From an uncultured Erythrobacter sp. (lineage in GTDB: Bacteria; Pseudomonadota; Alphaproteobacteria; Sphingomonadales; Sphingomonadaceae): a stretch of 64,000 nt of DNA. Each line of letters opens with the position of its first letter. Positions within the stretch are counted from its first letter, which is position 1. The DNA lies in NCBI GenBank assembly GCA_947499505.1, contig CANMOQ010000001.1:168037-232036 (forward strand), in the 5' to 3' direction. The position numbers and the translations under genes were made by a program. Shown piece after piece: positions 1 to 8,420 of the stretch. The notes under the pieces are model-generated. The model was not told where the DNA came from. It did no database searches and saw nothing but the letters and a program-made list of their open reading frames with translations.

Positions 1-71
1 TGCTCGATAATGACGAATTCGCGCCTGTGCGCAGCGAACGTTTCGCCAATCGCGTCTCTTTGAAAGAGTGA
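1..71 (+). CDS. 3' end of an unidentified protein (partial)
   Basis: An open frame runs from the left edge (codons beginning at base 3) to a TGA at 69-71 and encodes 22 residues ending in ANRVSLKE. The stretch is too short to recognise. It reads like a normal hydrophilic C-terminus and is followed by a hairpin at 132-165 that could be its terminator. The other two forward frames also stop early, so the choice of frame is a judgement. Confidence 0.35.
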   Translation, partial: LDNDEFAPVRSERFANRVSLKE

Positions 72-131
72 CCTGCTTAGGCGAACTTGTCGTCTAGGCC
101 GTAATTCCAACACTTCATCGCACAAAACGAC

Positions 132-165
132 GCAATTGGGCGGGTTCGGTAGGCCTCCCAATTGC
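132..165 (+). terminator. Inverted repeat, possible terminator upstream of the T4SS operon
   Basis: GCAATTGGG (132-140) pairs perfectly with CCCAATTGC (157-165); the 16-nt spacer can add GG/CC pairs. T-rich sequence (TTTCGTGTTT) follows. Position after the partial left-edge frame suggests a terminator. The rest of 72-318 holds only AT-richer sequence with no clear sigma-70 hexamers. The SD GGAGGG at 307-312 fixes the next start codon. Confidence 0.4.
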
Positions 166-318
166 TTTCGTGTTTGCAACCGGTCCAATCTATCGCTTAA
201 TCATAGACGTTAACTTTAATTGCTACGCAATACTTTGCCTTGATAAGGGTATGGACTGCGGAAATGTCACTTGCTTGTCATGTAGTGTTAGCAAGGGGGC
301 GTGATTGGAGGGTTTTGG

Positions 319-960
319 ATGATTCTCGCTCGTTTGGGCATGGCCAGCGCCGCTGCTGCGCTTGCCCTTACAACTGCACCCGCTCAGGCGGATGTGCTGC
401 AAATCGATGCTGACGGTGCCCGCTGGGTCACCGGAGCGCGGGCGGTGGCGATCACCCAAAATCCTGAATTTTCTGCGTCTGGCGAGACTGCTAATCTCGA
501 CGCTTTAATCGTGCCGGACAGCATTATTGCCGATCCATCGCGCCATGCCTTGGGTGTGCCGGCGATGTATGCCGAAACGATTCAAAGCCTGTCTGTGCGG
601 TTCGATCTCAGCCCATCCCTGCTGGAGGCGTTGGTTTGGCAAGAAAGCCGCTGGCGTCCCAATGCTGTGTCGCATGCGGGCGCGCGGGGGCTTGCGCAAT
701 TGATGCCGGGCACTGCCAAATATCTGGGCGTGGACCCCGATGATCCATTCCAGAACCTGGAGGGCGGGGCGCGCTATCTGCGCGAGCAGCTTGACCGTTT
801 TGACGGAGATCTCGAAAAAGCACTGGCCGCCTATAACGCTGGACCTGGACGGGTCGAGCGCGCTGGCGGCGTTCCGAATATTCGCGAGACGAAACTCTAT
901 GTCGCGGCCATCATGGGCCGTCTGGCGTCGCACTCGCGCGCCGATAAGCAACCTTTTTAA
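319..960 (+). CDS. Lytic transglycosylase, VirB1-like
   Basis: A secreted SLT-family muramidase expected to open peptidoglycan locally for the secretion channel encoded downstream. The ATG at 319 is chosen over an in-frame GTG at 301 because GGAGGG lies 7 nt upstream of it; it opens a signal peptide (hydrophobic Ala/Leu stretch ending APAQA). The SLT domain has the catalytic Glu in LVWQESRWRP, then GARGLAQLMPGTA and the NP/AYNAGPGRV motif near the C-terminus. At about 213 aa it is a typical VirB1-sized enzyme. It is first in a same-strand run with VirB2-VirB11, which supports a T4SS role over general wall turnover. The function is family knowledge; the assignment to this system is inference. 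Confidence 0.88.
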   Translation: MILARLGMASAAAALALTTAPAQADVLQIDADGARWVTGARAVAITQNPEFSASGETANLDALIVPDSIIADPSRHALGVPAMYAETIQSLSVRFDLSPSLLEALVWQESRWRPNAVSHAGARGLAQLMPGTAKYLGVDPDDPFQNLEGGARYLREQLDRFDGDLEKALAAYNAGPGRVERAGGVPNIRETKLYVAAIMGRLASHSRADKQPF

Positions 961-1005
961 CCATAATGTCGTAAACACGGCACTTAAGGACAAAGCAGAA
1001 CACGA

Positions 1006-1344
1006 ATGGGAACATCAATGTCGTCACTTTTTCGCATGCCAGCCATGATGATGGCCCGGATTGCGGCCTCTATTGCTCTGATGATGGCGCCTGTTGCTGC
1101 GCATGCTCAGCAGGTTGCTGATCCGCAAGGGTCCGGTCCGATTGTTGCGGCGCTGGGCTGGTTGCAAGGCACGCTGCTGGGCAATGTCGCCACCGCGATT
1201 GCGGTGATGGCTGTCGCAGCGGTCGGCTTCATGATGCTGACCGGCCGGATGAATTGGCGCTTTGGCGCGACCGTGATCATCGGCGTGTTCATCCTGTTCG
1301 GCGCATCGACCATTGTTGCTGGCATTCAAAGCGCGGCGGCCTGA
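1006..1344 (+). CDS. virB2: TrbC/VirB2-family pilin subunit
   Basis: Small T4SS major pilin candidate, 112 aa. It has an N-terminal signal sequence ending at AHAQQ, a short hydrophilic stretch, then two hydrophobic helices around TAIAVMAVAAVGFMML and VIIGVFILFGASTIV, the VirB2/TrbC topology. The start is uncertain: ATG 1006 opens the longest frame, but ATG 1018 has a better placed GGGA. It lies 45 nt after the transglycosylase and 9 nt before virB3. Sequence conservation in this family is low, so the call rests on topology and order. Confidence 0.85.
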   Translation: MGTSMSSLFRMPAMMMARIAASIALMMAPVAAHAQQVADPQGSGPIVAALGWLQGTLLGNVATAIAVMAVAAVGFMMLTGRMNWRFGATVIIGVFILFGASTIVAGIQSAAA

Positions 1345-1353
1345 GGCGGGCAT

Positions 1354-1638
1354 ATGACCAATCTCGTCCGACATCCGGTCCACCGCGCTCTTACCCGCCC
1401 GCAAATGTTTGCTGGCGTGACGATGAACTTTTTCATCATCAATCTGATGGTGACGACGATTGCGTTTTTGATCCTCAAAAACTGGTGGATCATGATCGTG
1501 CCGGTGGTCGTGCACGTGATCGGCTATTTTTCTTCGCTTCGCGAACCGCGCATTTTCGACCTTTGGATCACCAAGGTTTCGAAATGTCCGCGGGTCAAGA
1601 ATTACAAGCGGTGGGGCTGTAACAGCTACGCGGCTTAA
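1354..1638 (+). CDS. virB3: VirB3-family T4SS inner membrane protein
   Basis: A 94-aa protein with the compact VirB3 layout: a short N-terminus with HPVHRALTRPQMFAGV, then two hydrophobic segments (FFIINLMVTTIAFLIL and WIMIVPVVVHVIGYF), then a basic tail. VirB3 associates with the VirB4 ATPase at the inner membrane in characterised systems. Its position between virB2 and virB4 agrees. The spacing to virB4 is 22 nt. Confidence 0.87.
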   Translation: MTNLVRHPVHRALTRPQMFAGVTMNFFIINLMVTTIAFLILKNWWIMIVPVVVHVIGYFSSLREPRIFDLWITKVSKCPRVKNYKRWGCNSYAA

Positions 1639-1660
1639 GGCCTGATAAGGAGGGCCTGCT

Positions 1661-4117
1661 ATGGTGAAATGGATTGGACCGGCAAGCTGGAGCGCCAAAG
1701 AGGCGCTGGCTGGCGATCGCCTGCCCTATGCGCGGCTGATCGATGAGAGCACAGTGCTGCTGCGCGATGGATCGGTGATGACCGCGATCCAAGTGCCCGG
1801 CCTGCTGTTTGAGACCGAGGATTCCGACGCGCTCAACGCCCATGCGGCAACGCGCGAGGTGATGCTGCGCTCTACCTTGGATGCGCGCTTTGCGCTCTAC
1901 CATCACGTCATTCGCCGTCAGGTTGAGGTCGATCTGGATGCGCAATTTGCCGATCCCCTCTCGCGCCATATTGACCAGCGCTGGAAAGAGCGCCTGGCGG
2001 GCGGTTCGCTGTTCATCAACGACCAGTTTATCACGCTGATCCGCCGTCCTGCGCGCGGCAAAGCAGGCCTTGCGGAGCGGTTTTCCCGGATGTGGAGCCG
2101 CACGGGTCAAAGCGAGCTCGAAGCCGATATCAAGGATGTGCGCAGCCTGAAATCAGCCGCCACCGGTCTGGTTGCGTCGCTTTCCGCTTACGGTGCCAGT
2201 GTTCTCGCCGATTATTCTGTGCCCGGCAGTGATGGCACCAATTCAGAAATGCTGGAGCTGCTCTCGGCGCTCTACAACGGCGAGATGCGCCCTGTGCGCC
2301 GCCCGGACGAAGACACGGATATTGGTCATATGCTGCCCTATCGCCGCGCTAGCTTTGGTCTGGATGCGATGGAGCAACGCGGCTCTGGCCAGCCAGATTT
2401 CTCCGCGATCCTGGGTTTGAAAGACTATCCCGAGGCGACATCGCCCGGTCTGCTCGATGGCTTACTACGTCTGCCATACGAGATGATCGTGACCGAGAGT
2501 TATGCGCCCAATGAGCGCACCACCGCGCGGGAGCGTATTGATCTGGCGCTGCGGCGCCTGCGCTCGGTTGACGAAGAGGCGGCGGCAGAGCGCAATGATA
2601 TGCTGGCGGCGCGTGATGCGCTGGGCAATGGCGCGGTTGGTTTTGGCGATCACCACCTCACCGTTTTGGTACGGGAACGCAGCCTTGACCGCTTGGACGA
2701 TGCCACGGCGGCCTGCGCCGCGGCATTGGCAGACACCGGCGCGATTGCGGTGCGCGAAGATACCAATCTGGAGCCTGCGTTCTGGGCGCAATTCCCCGGC
2801 AACGAGGAATATATTGTGCGCCGCGCGCTCATTTCCTCGGCCAATATGGCGAGCTTTGGTAGCTTCCACGGCTTCGCCTTGGGTCAGGCCAGCGGAAACC
2901 ACTGGGGCGATGCGGTCACTCTGCTGGAGACGACCAGCGCGACCCCGTTCTTCTTCAATTTCCACCACGGTGACCTTGGCAATTTCTCGGTCATCGGGCC
3001 ATCGGGCTCGGGTAAAACTGTGGTGATGAACTTCCTCGCCGCGCAAGCGCAAAAGTTTAGTCCCCGCACGATCCTGTTTGACAAGGATCGCGGCGCTGAG
3101 CTGTTCGTGCGCGGGATTGGCGGGCGCTATGACCGGATCAGCGCGGGCGAGCCGACCGGCTTCAATCCGCTGTCTTTGCCGGACACGCCGACAAACAAGG
3201 CGTTCCTGCGCGATTGGTTGGCGGTGCTGCTCGACGCGGACGGCCCAGAAGAATTTGCAACGATCAGTGCGGCTGTCGATGCGGCCTATGCCAATGATGC
3301 GGGCCTGCGCCGTCTTCGCCACTTCAAGGAACTGCTGGCCGGGGCAAAGCGTCCTGAGCCCGGTGATCTGGCCGACCGCCTGTCGGCTTGGATCGGCTCC
3401 AACGACGCGCCAGAAGACGCCGAGGGCGGCGAGCACGCTTGGCTGTTCGACAATGAGCAGGACAAGCTTGATCTCGACCAGCGCGTGCTTGGTTTTGACA
3501 TGACGGCGCTGCTCGAAAATCCGCGCTTGCGCACGCCGACCATGATGTATTTGTTCCACCGCGTCGACGAACGGCTCGATGGTCAGCCGACCATGATCCT
3601 GATCGACGAGGGGTGGAAAGCGCTGGATGATGAAGTGTTCGCCGCGCGCATTCGCGACTGGCTGAAGACTTTGCGTAAGCGCAATGCTCTGGTCGGATTT
3701 GCCACACAATCCGCCGCCGATGCGCTGGAAAGCCGCATTTCGACCGCTTTGGTCGAGCAGACGGCGACCATGGTGTTTATGCCAAACAGCAGAGCGCGCG
3801 CAGAGGATTATTGCGAGGGCTTTGGCCTGACCGAGCATGAGCTGGCACTGATCCGCACCTTGCCAGCCCATTCGCGCTGTTTCCTTGTGCGCCAGCCCGA
3901 TGCGAGCGTGGTTGTGCGGCTCGATCTGTCGGGTGCGCCAGAAGTTCTTACCGTTCTCTCTGGCCGCGAAAGCTCCGTGCGCAGGCTCGATCTGCTGCGC
4001 AAGGCAGTCGGCGATAAGCCGGAGGATTGGTATCCGGCGCTGACCAATCATGCCTGGCCGGATGGGCCGAGCCTCGATTCCGATGACGCACAAGCCATGC
4101 GATTGGCGGCCGAATGA
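1661..4117 (+). CDS. virB4: VirB4 ATPase of the type IV secretion system
   Basis: Large cytoplasmic/membrane-associated ATPase powering pilus biogenesis and substrate transfer. An 818-aa product begins after a strong AAGGAGG SD. Walker A is GPSGSGKT at residues 446-453 and Walker B is MILIDEG at 645-651, followed by the conserved WKALDDEVF stretch. The N-terminal CagE/TrbE/VirB4 domain precedes the ATPase domain. Length is normal for the family. The stop overlaps the virB6 start (ATGA), indicating translational coupling. Both nucleotide-binding motifs are intact, so the ATPase should be functional. Confidence 0.96.
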   Translation: MVKWIGPASWSAKEALAGDRLPYARLIDESTVLLRDGSVMTAIQVPGLLFETEDSDALNAHAATREVMLRSTLDARFALYHHVIRRQVEVDLDAQFADPLSRHIDQRWKERLAGGSLFINDQFITLIRRPARGKAGLAERFSRMWSRTGQSELEADIKDVRSLKSAATGLVASLSAYGASVLADYSVPGSDGTNSEMLELLSALYNGEMRPVRRPDEDTDIGHMLPYRRASFGLDAMEQRGSGQPDFSAILGLKDYPEATSPGLLDGLLRLPYEMIVTESYAPNERTTARERIDLALRRLRSVDEEAAAERNDMLAARDALGNGAVGFGDHHLTVLVRERSLDRLDDATAACAAALADTGAIAVREDTNLEPAFWAQFPGNEEYIVRRALISSANMASFGSFHGFALGQASGNHWGDAVTLLETTSATPFFFNFHHGDLGNFSVIGPSGSGKTVVMNFLAAQAQKFSPRTILFDKDRGAELFVRGIGGRYDRISAGEPTGFNPLSLPDTPTNKAFLRDWLAVLLDADGPEEFATISAAVDAAYANDAGLRRLRHFKELLAGAKRPEPGDLADRLSAWIGSNDAPEDAEGGEHAWLFDNEQDKLDLDQRVLGFDMTALLENPRLRTPTMMYLFHRVDERLDGQPTMILIDEGWKALDDEVFAARIRDWLKTLRKRNALVGFATQSAADALESRISTALVEQTATMVFMPNSRARAEDYCEGFGLTEHELALIRTLPAHSRCFLVRQPDASVVVRLDLSGAPEVLTVLSGRESSVRRLDLLRKAVGDKPEDWYPALTNHAWPDGPSLDSDDAQAMRLAAE

Positions 4118-5286
4118 CCGCCAATTGCGACACTGTTGCCGAGAATATGGGCACTGGCGTTGCCGCCGCTTTGACGGCGGTGGATTGCATCGCCAGTGAA
4201 GTAACGGGCGATGCCTTTGGGCGTCTGTTTGCCTCGGGCGGGTCGCTGGCGACGGTGCTGACGATCCTGCTGACGCTCTATGTCGCGTTCTTCGGGATTA
4301 GCCTGCTGATTGGGCGCTCGAACCTGAGCATTCGTGCGCTCACCCCGCGCATCCTTACCATTGGCTTGGTGCTGACCTTTGTGACCAGCTGGGTCGCCTA
4401 TCAGAGCGTGGTTTGGAACATCGCCGTGGGCGGGCCGGACTGGCTGGCGGGTATTCTCACTGACAGCGATGGCTCCGCGACGCAGACCTTCGCGACCAAG
4501 CTCGATATCGTGTTCCTGGCCGTACAAGACGCAAGCACGGGGGAGGTCGACATCAGCGCGTTCTCGCCGCCCGGTATGATGTGGCTCGGCGCTATGCTGC
4601 TGCTGCTTGGTACCGTCGGCCTGCTTGTGACCGCACGCATTGGTCTTGCGCTACTCGTGGCGCTGGGGCCGATCTTTGTTGTGATGGCGCTGTTCAATGG
4701 CACACGCGGGCTGTTCGTGGGCTGGCTCAAAGGCGTGGTCATGCTCGCGCTGACCCCGCTGTTCGCGGTGCTGGGCGGTTCCATCATGCTGGAGCTTGCC
4801 GTGCCGATCCTCGCCGCTTTGGTGGCTGTGCCGGGCGAAATTGACCAGCAGGCCGCCATGGCCTTCTTCCTCGTCGGCGCGGTCCATGTGGCGCTGATGA
4901 TCATGACGATCAAAGTCACCTCGACCATGGTCGCCGGATGGCAGGTGTTCGGCTTTGCTCAGAATGTCGAGGTCGAGAAGGGCCGCGATATGACAAACAC
5001 GCCGCCTCAGCCGCAAGTGACGGTGGCTGACAATCGCACCGCGCAAACCGCGCCCATGGGCGCGACTGGCCAACGCCGGATCGATATGCCGACGATCACA
5101 ACCATCACCGCCGCCAATGATACGGGCACGGCCAACGGCGCGACTGTTCGCGAGACCCGCGTGTTCGCCACCAGTTCAGGCGGAGGCGTGCAGAACGCTC
5201 CGCTCAATCCATCCACGTCACGCACCCACGGGATAGGCAATCGCTTCCGTCCCGCACATTCGCGTAAACCGGAGACGACAAAATGA
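4114..5286 (+). CDS. virB6: VirB6/TrbL-family polytopic membrane protein
   Basis: A 390-aa inner membrane protein with several hydrophobic helices, for example VLTILLTLYVAFFGISLLIG near residues 45-65 and LLLLGTVGLLVTARIGLALL near 165-185, followed by a hydrophilic Thr/Pro/Gln-rich C-terminal tail of about 90 residues. This is the TrbL/VirB6 arrangement forming the channel entry. It overlaps both virB4 and virB9 by ATGA. In many systems virB8 sits between virB6 and virB9; here no gene intervenes. Confidence 0.88.
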   Translation: MTANCDTVAENMGTGVAAALTAVDCIASEVTGDAFGRLFASGGSLATVLTILLTLYVAFFGISLLIGRSNLSIRALTPRILTIGLVLTFVTSWVAYQSVVWNIAVGGPDWLAGILTDSDGSATQTFATKLDIVFLAVQDASTGEVDISAFSPPGMMWLGAMLLLLGTVGLLVTARIGLALLVALGPIFVVMALFNGTRGLFVGWLKGVVMLALTPLFAVLGGSIMLELAVPILAALVAVPGEIDQQAAMAFFLVGAVHVALMIMTIKVTSTMVAGWQVFGFAQNVEVEKGRDMTNTPPQPQVTVADNRTAQTAPMGATGQRRIDMPTITTITAANDTGTANGATVRETRVFATSSGGGVQNAPLNPSTSRTHGIGNRFRPAHSRKPETTK

Positions 5287-6122
5287 TCCGCGCGCCGAAA
5301 TTCCGGCTTCCGCTTGCTGCCCTCGCATTGGGCCTCATGCCTATCGCCGCCGCGCCTGCCGCCGCTCAGGATTCGCGCCTTGTCACCATGGTCTATGATG
5401 AGACCCAAGTGGTGCGCATTTCTGGCAAGCCCAAAGTCCAAGCCACGATCAAGTTTCGCGATGACGAGACGATTGAGAACGTCGCGATTGGTGACAGCCA
5501 AGCCTGGCAGGTGACGCCCAATAAACGCGCCAGCCTACTGTTCGTGAAGCCGCTCTCAGCCAATGCCAGCACCAATATGACCGTGGTAACGACCAAGCGC
5601 ACCTATCTATTCGATTTAGTCGCAAGCCCGCGCAATAAGCCGCTCTATGTCTTGCAGTTTAGCTATCCAGAGGCCGAGGCCGCTGAGGAAGCGGAGCGGC
5701 TCGCGCGGTTGGAGCGGGAAGAGCGCGAGCGCGCCAGCGCAGCGGAACTGGCTGCCGCCAATGATCCATTCGCGGTGAGCGATCCTTCGCGGCTCAATTT
5801 TGAATGGGCGAGCGAAGGCGACAAGGAATTGCTGCCGACCCGCGCCTATGATGATGGCGACACCACGTTCCTGACCTGGGCGGAGGGTTCGACTATTCCG
5901 GCGATACTAACGACCAACCACAAGGGCGATGAAGGCCCGGTCAATTTCACCGTGCGCGGGGACACTGTGATCGTGGAAGGCGTGCCGACCCAGATCATCT
6001 TGCGCTCTGGCGAAGACAGCGCAGTTTTGACCAACACCGGGCCAATCCGCTCGGTCGATCTCGGGGCGCTCAGCAACAATGCTGCGCTTGCCCGGCTTAG
6101 CACCAACACGGAGGTGAAGTGA
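5283..6122 (+). CDS. virB9: VirB9/TrbG-family core complex protein
   Basis: A 279-aa periplasmic/outer-membrane core component with a signal peptide cleaved near APAAAQ. The N-terminal CagX-like domain contains an IENVAIGDSQAWQV-type stretch and NMTVVTTKRTYLF. A charged Glu/Arg coiled linker at about residues 138-160 precedes the C-terminal beta domain (LNFEWASEGD, TFLTWAEGS). With VirB10 and a VirB7 lipoprotein it normally forms the outer ring; no VirB7-sized lipoprotein gene is visible next to it. It overlaps virB6 by 4 nt and virB10 by 1 nt. Confidence 0.92.
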   Translation: MIRAPKFRLPLAALALGLMPIAAAPAAAQDSRLVTMVYDETQVVRISGKPKVQATIKFRDDETIENVAIGDSQAWQVTPNKRASLLFVKPLSANASTNMTVVTTKRTYLFDLVASPRNKPLYVLQFSYPEAEAAEEAERLARLEREERERASAAELAAANDPFAVSDPSRLNFEWASEGDKELLPTRAYDDGDTTFLTWAEGSTIPAILTTNHKGDEGPVNFTVRGDTVIVEGVPTQIILRSGEDSAVLTNTGPIRSVDLGALSNNAALARLSTNTEVK

Positions 6123-7279
6123 TGCGCCTTGCCATGCGAATGCCACCCAAGAAGGGGCAAAACGGCGCGGATGCGAATTCTGACGCCAATACTGATCCGC
6201 GCGACGGCGAGTCGGCAGAGATCATCGATCTCGCCAGCCGCAATGGCTTTCCCGCAGTAACCGAGCGCACCTCCAAATCTGACGGCTTGGGTCTGGCTTT
6301 AGGCGCTGTCATCGTCCTTGGCCTCGGGGCAGTTACGCTGTGGAGCATGGACGCCGCGCGCACTGGTACGGCGGAAACCGCGCCTGCGGCAGTTGCCAGT
6401 TCGCCGCCTCCGGCCAGAGCGCCGGGCGCTGCCGGTCCGGTGAATGTCGCTCAAGTTGCGCCCGCCAGAGCGCCGCGCAGCGACCCTGCGCCATCGCCAG
6501 TGTTTTCCAACAATCCCAACCGAGTGCTTGGCCCAGCGACCAATCCTTACGCGACGCCGACCATGGTGTTTGACGCCAGCGCTGCGGCTAGCTCCGCGCG
6601 CCTTGGTGAAGCCATTGCACCCGCGCCCATGGCGGCAACAGCTGGCGCGACCTCTGCACCGGGCGGTGCGGTCGGCTCTGCGAGCGAGTTTGCCAGCCGT
6701 ATCGGCGGCGTAGGCGGCGCGCCTGCCCAGGCGCAGCCGATGGCCAATCCAACGACTACCGTTACCCAGGGTACGCTTATCCCCGCGATCCTCGAAACCG
6801 CAATCGACACCGATGTTCCCGGCTTTGTCCGGGCCGTCGTCAGTCAGGATGTGCGCAGCTTTGACGGCACAAAAGTGCTGGTCCCGCGCAGCTCGCGGCT
6901 GGTTGGGCAATATCAGTCCGGCGTCCAGCAGGGGCAAAAGCGGGCTTACGTTATCTGGACCCGCTTGATCCGGCCTGATGGCGTCTCGGTCAACATTGCC
7001 TCACCTGCGGTTGCCTTTGACGGCACCACGGGGCTGCAAGGCGATGTGAACAATCACTTCTTCCGCCGGTTTGGCTCTGCCATGTTGCTATCTGTGGTTG
7101 GCGGCCTATCAGCCATCGGCAGCGGCGGCGCATCGGTCGTGCTTGGCGGAGCGGGGCAGGGCGCAGCCAGCATCGCGGCTCAGCAAGACGGCGCGATCAG
7201 CCCGACGATCCGCGTGAAGATGGGGGAGCCGATCCGGGTCTTCACCGCGCGCGATCTCGATTTCAGCACGGTCAACTGA
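6122..7279 (+). CDS. virB10: VirB10/TrbI-family T4SS core protein
   Basis: Spans inner membrane, periplasm and outer membrane of the channel. ATG 6122 is preferred over the GTG at 6119: GGAGG at 6110-6114 is 7 nt from it and it overlaps the virB9 stop as TGATG. A short cytoplasmic N-terminus is followed by one TM helix (ALGAVIVLGLGAVTLW), a long Ala/Pro-rich periplasmic linker, and the TrbI domain from about residue 215 (VTQGTLIPAILETAIDTDV). The hydrophobic antenna segment SAMLLSVVGGLSAIGSGG is present near residue 320. About 385 aa is normal for VirB10. Confidence 0.94.
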   Translation: MRLAMRMPPKKGQNGADANSDANTDPRDGESAEIIDLASRNGFPAVTERTSKSDGLGLALGAVIVLGLGAVTLWSMDAARTGTAETAPAAVASSPPPARAPGAAGPVNVAQVAPARAPRSDPAPSPVFSNNPNRVLGPATNPYATPTMVFDASAAASSARLGEAIAPAPMAATAGATSAPGGAVGSASEFASRIGGVGGAPAQAQPMANPTTTVTQGTLIPAILETAIDTDVPGFVRAVVSQDVRSFDGTKVLVPRSSRLVGQYQSGVQQGQKRAYVIWTRLIRPDGVSVNIASPAVAFDGTTGLQGDVNNHFFRRFGSAMLLSVVGGLSAIGSGGASVVLGGAGQGAASIAAQQDGAISPTIRVKMGEPIRVFTARDLDFSTVN

Positions 7280-7295
7280 GCCAGCCGGTCCCCGT

Positions 7296-8345
7296 ATGAG
7301 CGCAGAGATCCATCCTTTGGCCAATGACACTGGCGCGGCGGCAGCGGCAGGCAGCGAGCAGGCTGTGCCAGCGACCGGCGCAGCCATCATCGGTGAGCGC
7401 AGCGTCTATCTCGACGCCTATCTCGCGCCGTTTCGCCGTTGGCTGGACCGGGACACGGTCACTGAGATCATGGTCAATCAGCCGGGCGAGGTTTGGGTAG
7501 AAGACGCCTCTGACCCCGGATTTAAGCGGATCGACGCACCCGACATTGATGACCGTCTGGTCCAGCGCTTAGCGGAGCAAGTTGCGCGGGTCAGCCACCA
7601 GGGTATCAACCGCGAGCACCCGCTGCTCGGGGCTACTTTGCCCGACGGGGCGCGAATCCAGTTTTGCGGACCGCCTGCCTCGCGAAAACATTGGGTGATG
7701 GCCATTCGCCGCCACCGCCGGCTTGATCTGCCGCTGGATGCCTATGACGCGGGGCCGCTCACCAGCGCGCCAGAAACGCCAATGCCGGACTCGCAGAAGG
7801 AGCCGATTGCTTACTTGCGCGAAGCGATCCGCAATCGCCGCACGATCCTGATCTCTGGCGGCACCAGCACCGGCAAAACCACTTTCCTCAACGCCATGCT
7901 GGGCGAGATACCGCAGGCCGAACGGGTGGTGATGGTGGAAGACACGCCAGAGCTCAAATTCCCCGGCGAAAACTCGGTTGGCCTGGTCGCGGTGAAAGGT
8001 GAGCTTGGCGAGGCCAAGGTCACGGCCAATGAGCTATTGCAGGCGGCGCTGCGTCTGCGGCCAGACCGCATTGTGCTGGGCGAATTGCGCGGCGCGGAAA
8101 GCGTTTCCTTCCTGCGGGCGATCAACACGGGTCATCCGGGCAGCTTCTCGACCATCCACGCCAACAGCCTGACCGGCGCGCTGGAGCAATTGTCGCTGAT
8201 GGTGATGCAGACCGGCATTGGCCTCTCACGCACGGACACCATTGCCTATGCGGCGAGCGTCATCGATGTGATTGTCCAGCTGGGACGCGATGCCAATGGC
8301 AAGCGCGGGATCACGCAAATCGCGGATTGCCGATCATTGGTGTGA
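7296..8345 (+). CDS. virB11: VirB11-type P-type secretion ATPase
   Basis: Hexameric cytoplasmic ATPase that switches the T4SS between pilus assembly and transport. The 349-aa product has Walker A GGTSTGKT at about residues 188-195, an Asp box (VVMVEDTPEL), Walker B RIVLGELRG near 258-266 and the His box GHPGSFSTIHAN near 278-289. All motifs are intact. It closes the virB run; no coupling ATPase (VirD4) follows, and the next gene is ppk. Confidence 0.94.
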   Translation: MSAEIHPLANDTGAAAAAGSEQAVPATGAAIIGERSVYLDAYLAPFRRWLDRDTVTEIMVNQPGEVWVEDASDPGFKRIDAPDIDDRLVQRLAEQVARVSHQGINREHPLLGATLPDGARIQFCGPPASRKHWVMAIRRHRRLDLPLDAYDAGPLTSAPETPMPDSQKEPIAYLREAIRNRRTILISGGTSTGKTTFLNAMLGEIPQAERVVMVEDTPELKFPGENSVGLVAVKGELGEAKVTANELLQAALRLRPDRIVLGELRGAESVSFLRAINTGHPGSFSTIHANSLTGALEQLSLMVMQTGIGLSRTDTIAYAASVIDVIVQLGRDANGKRGITQIADCRSLV

Positions 8346-8420
8346 CAAGTTTGCGCGCTTGATTTACATCGCGGATATGTCCGGTACGTCAGCAGCATTT
8401 AAACTCTCAAAGACGGGGCG

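Noticed and set aside
2465-4093. 542-aa minus-strand ORF
   Set aside because: Antisense shadow of virB4, which has intact ATPase motifs; the antisense product has no recognisable domain.
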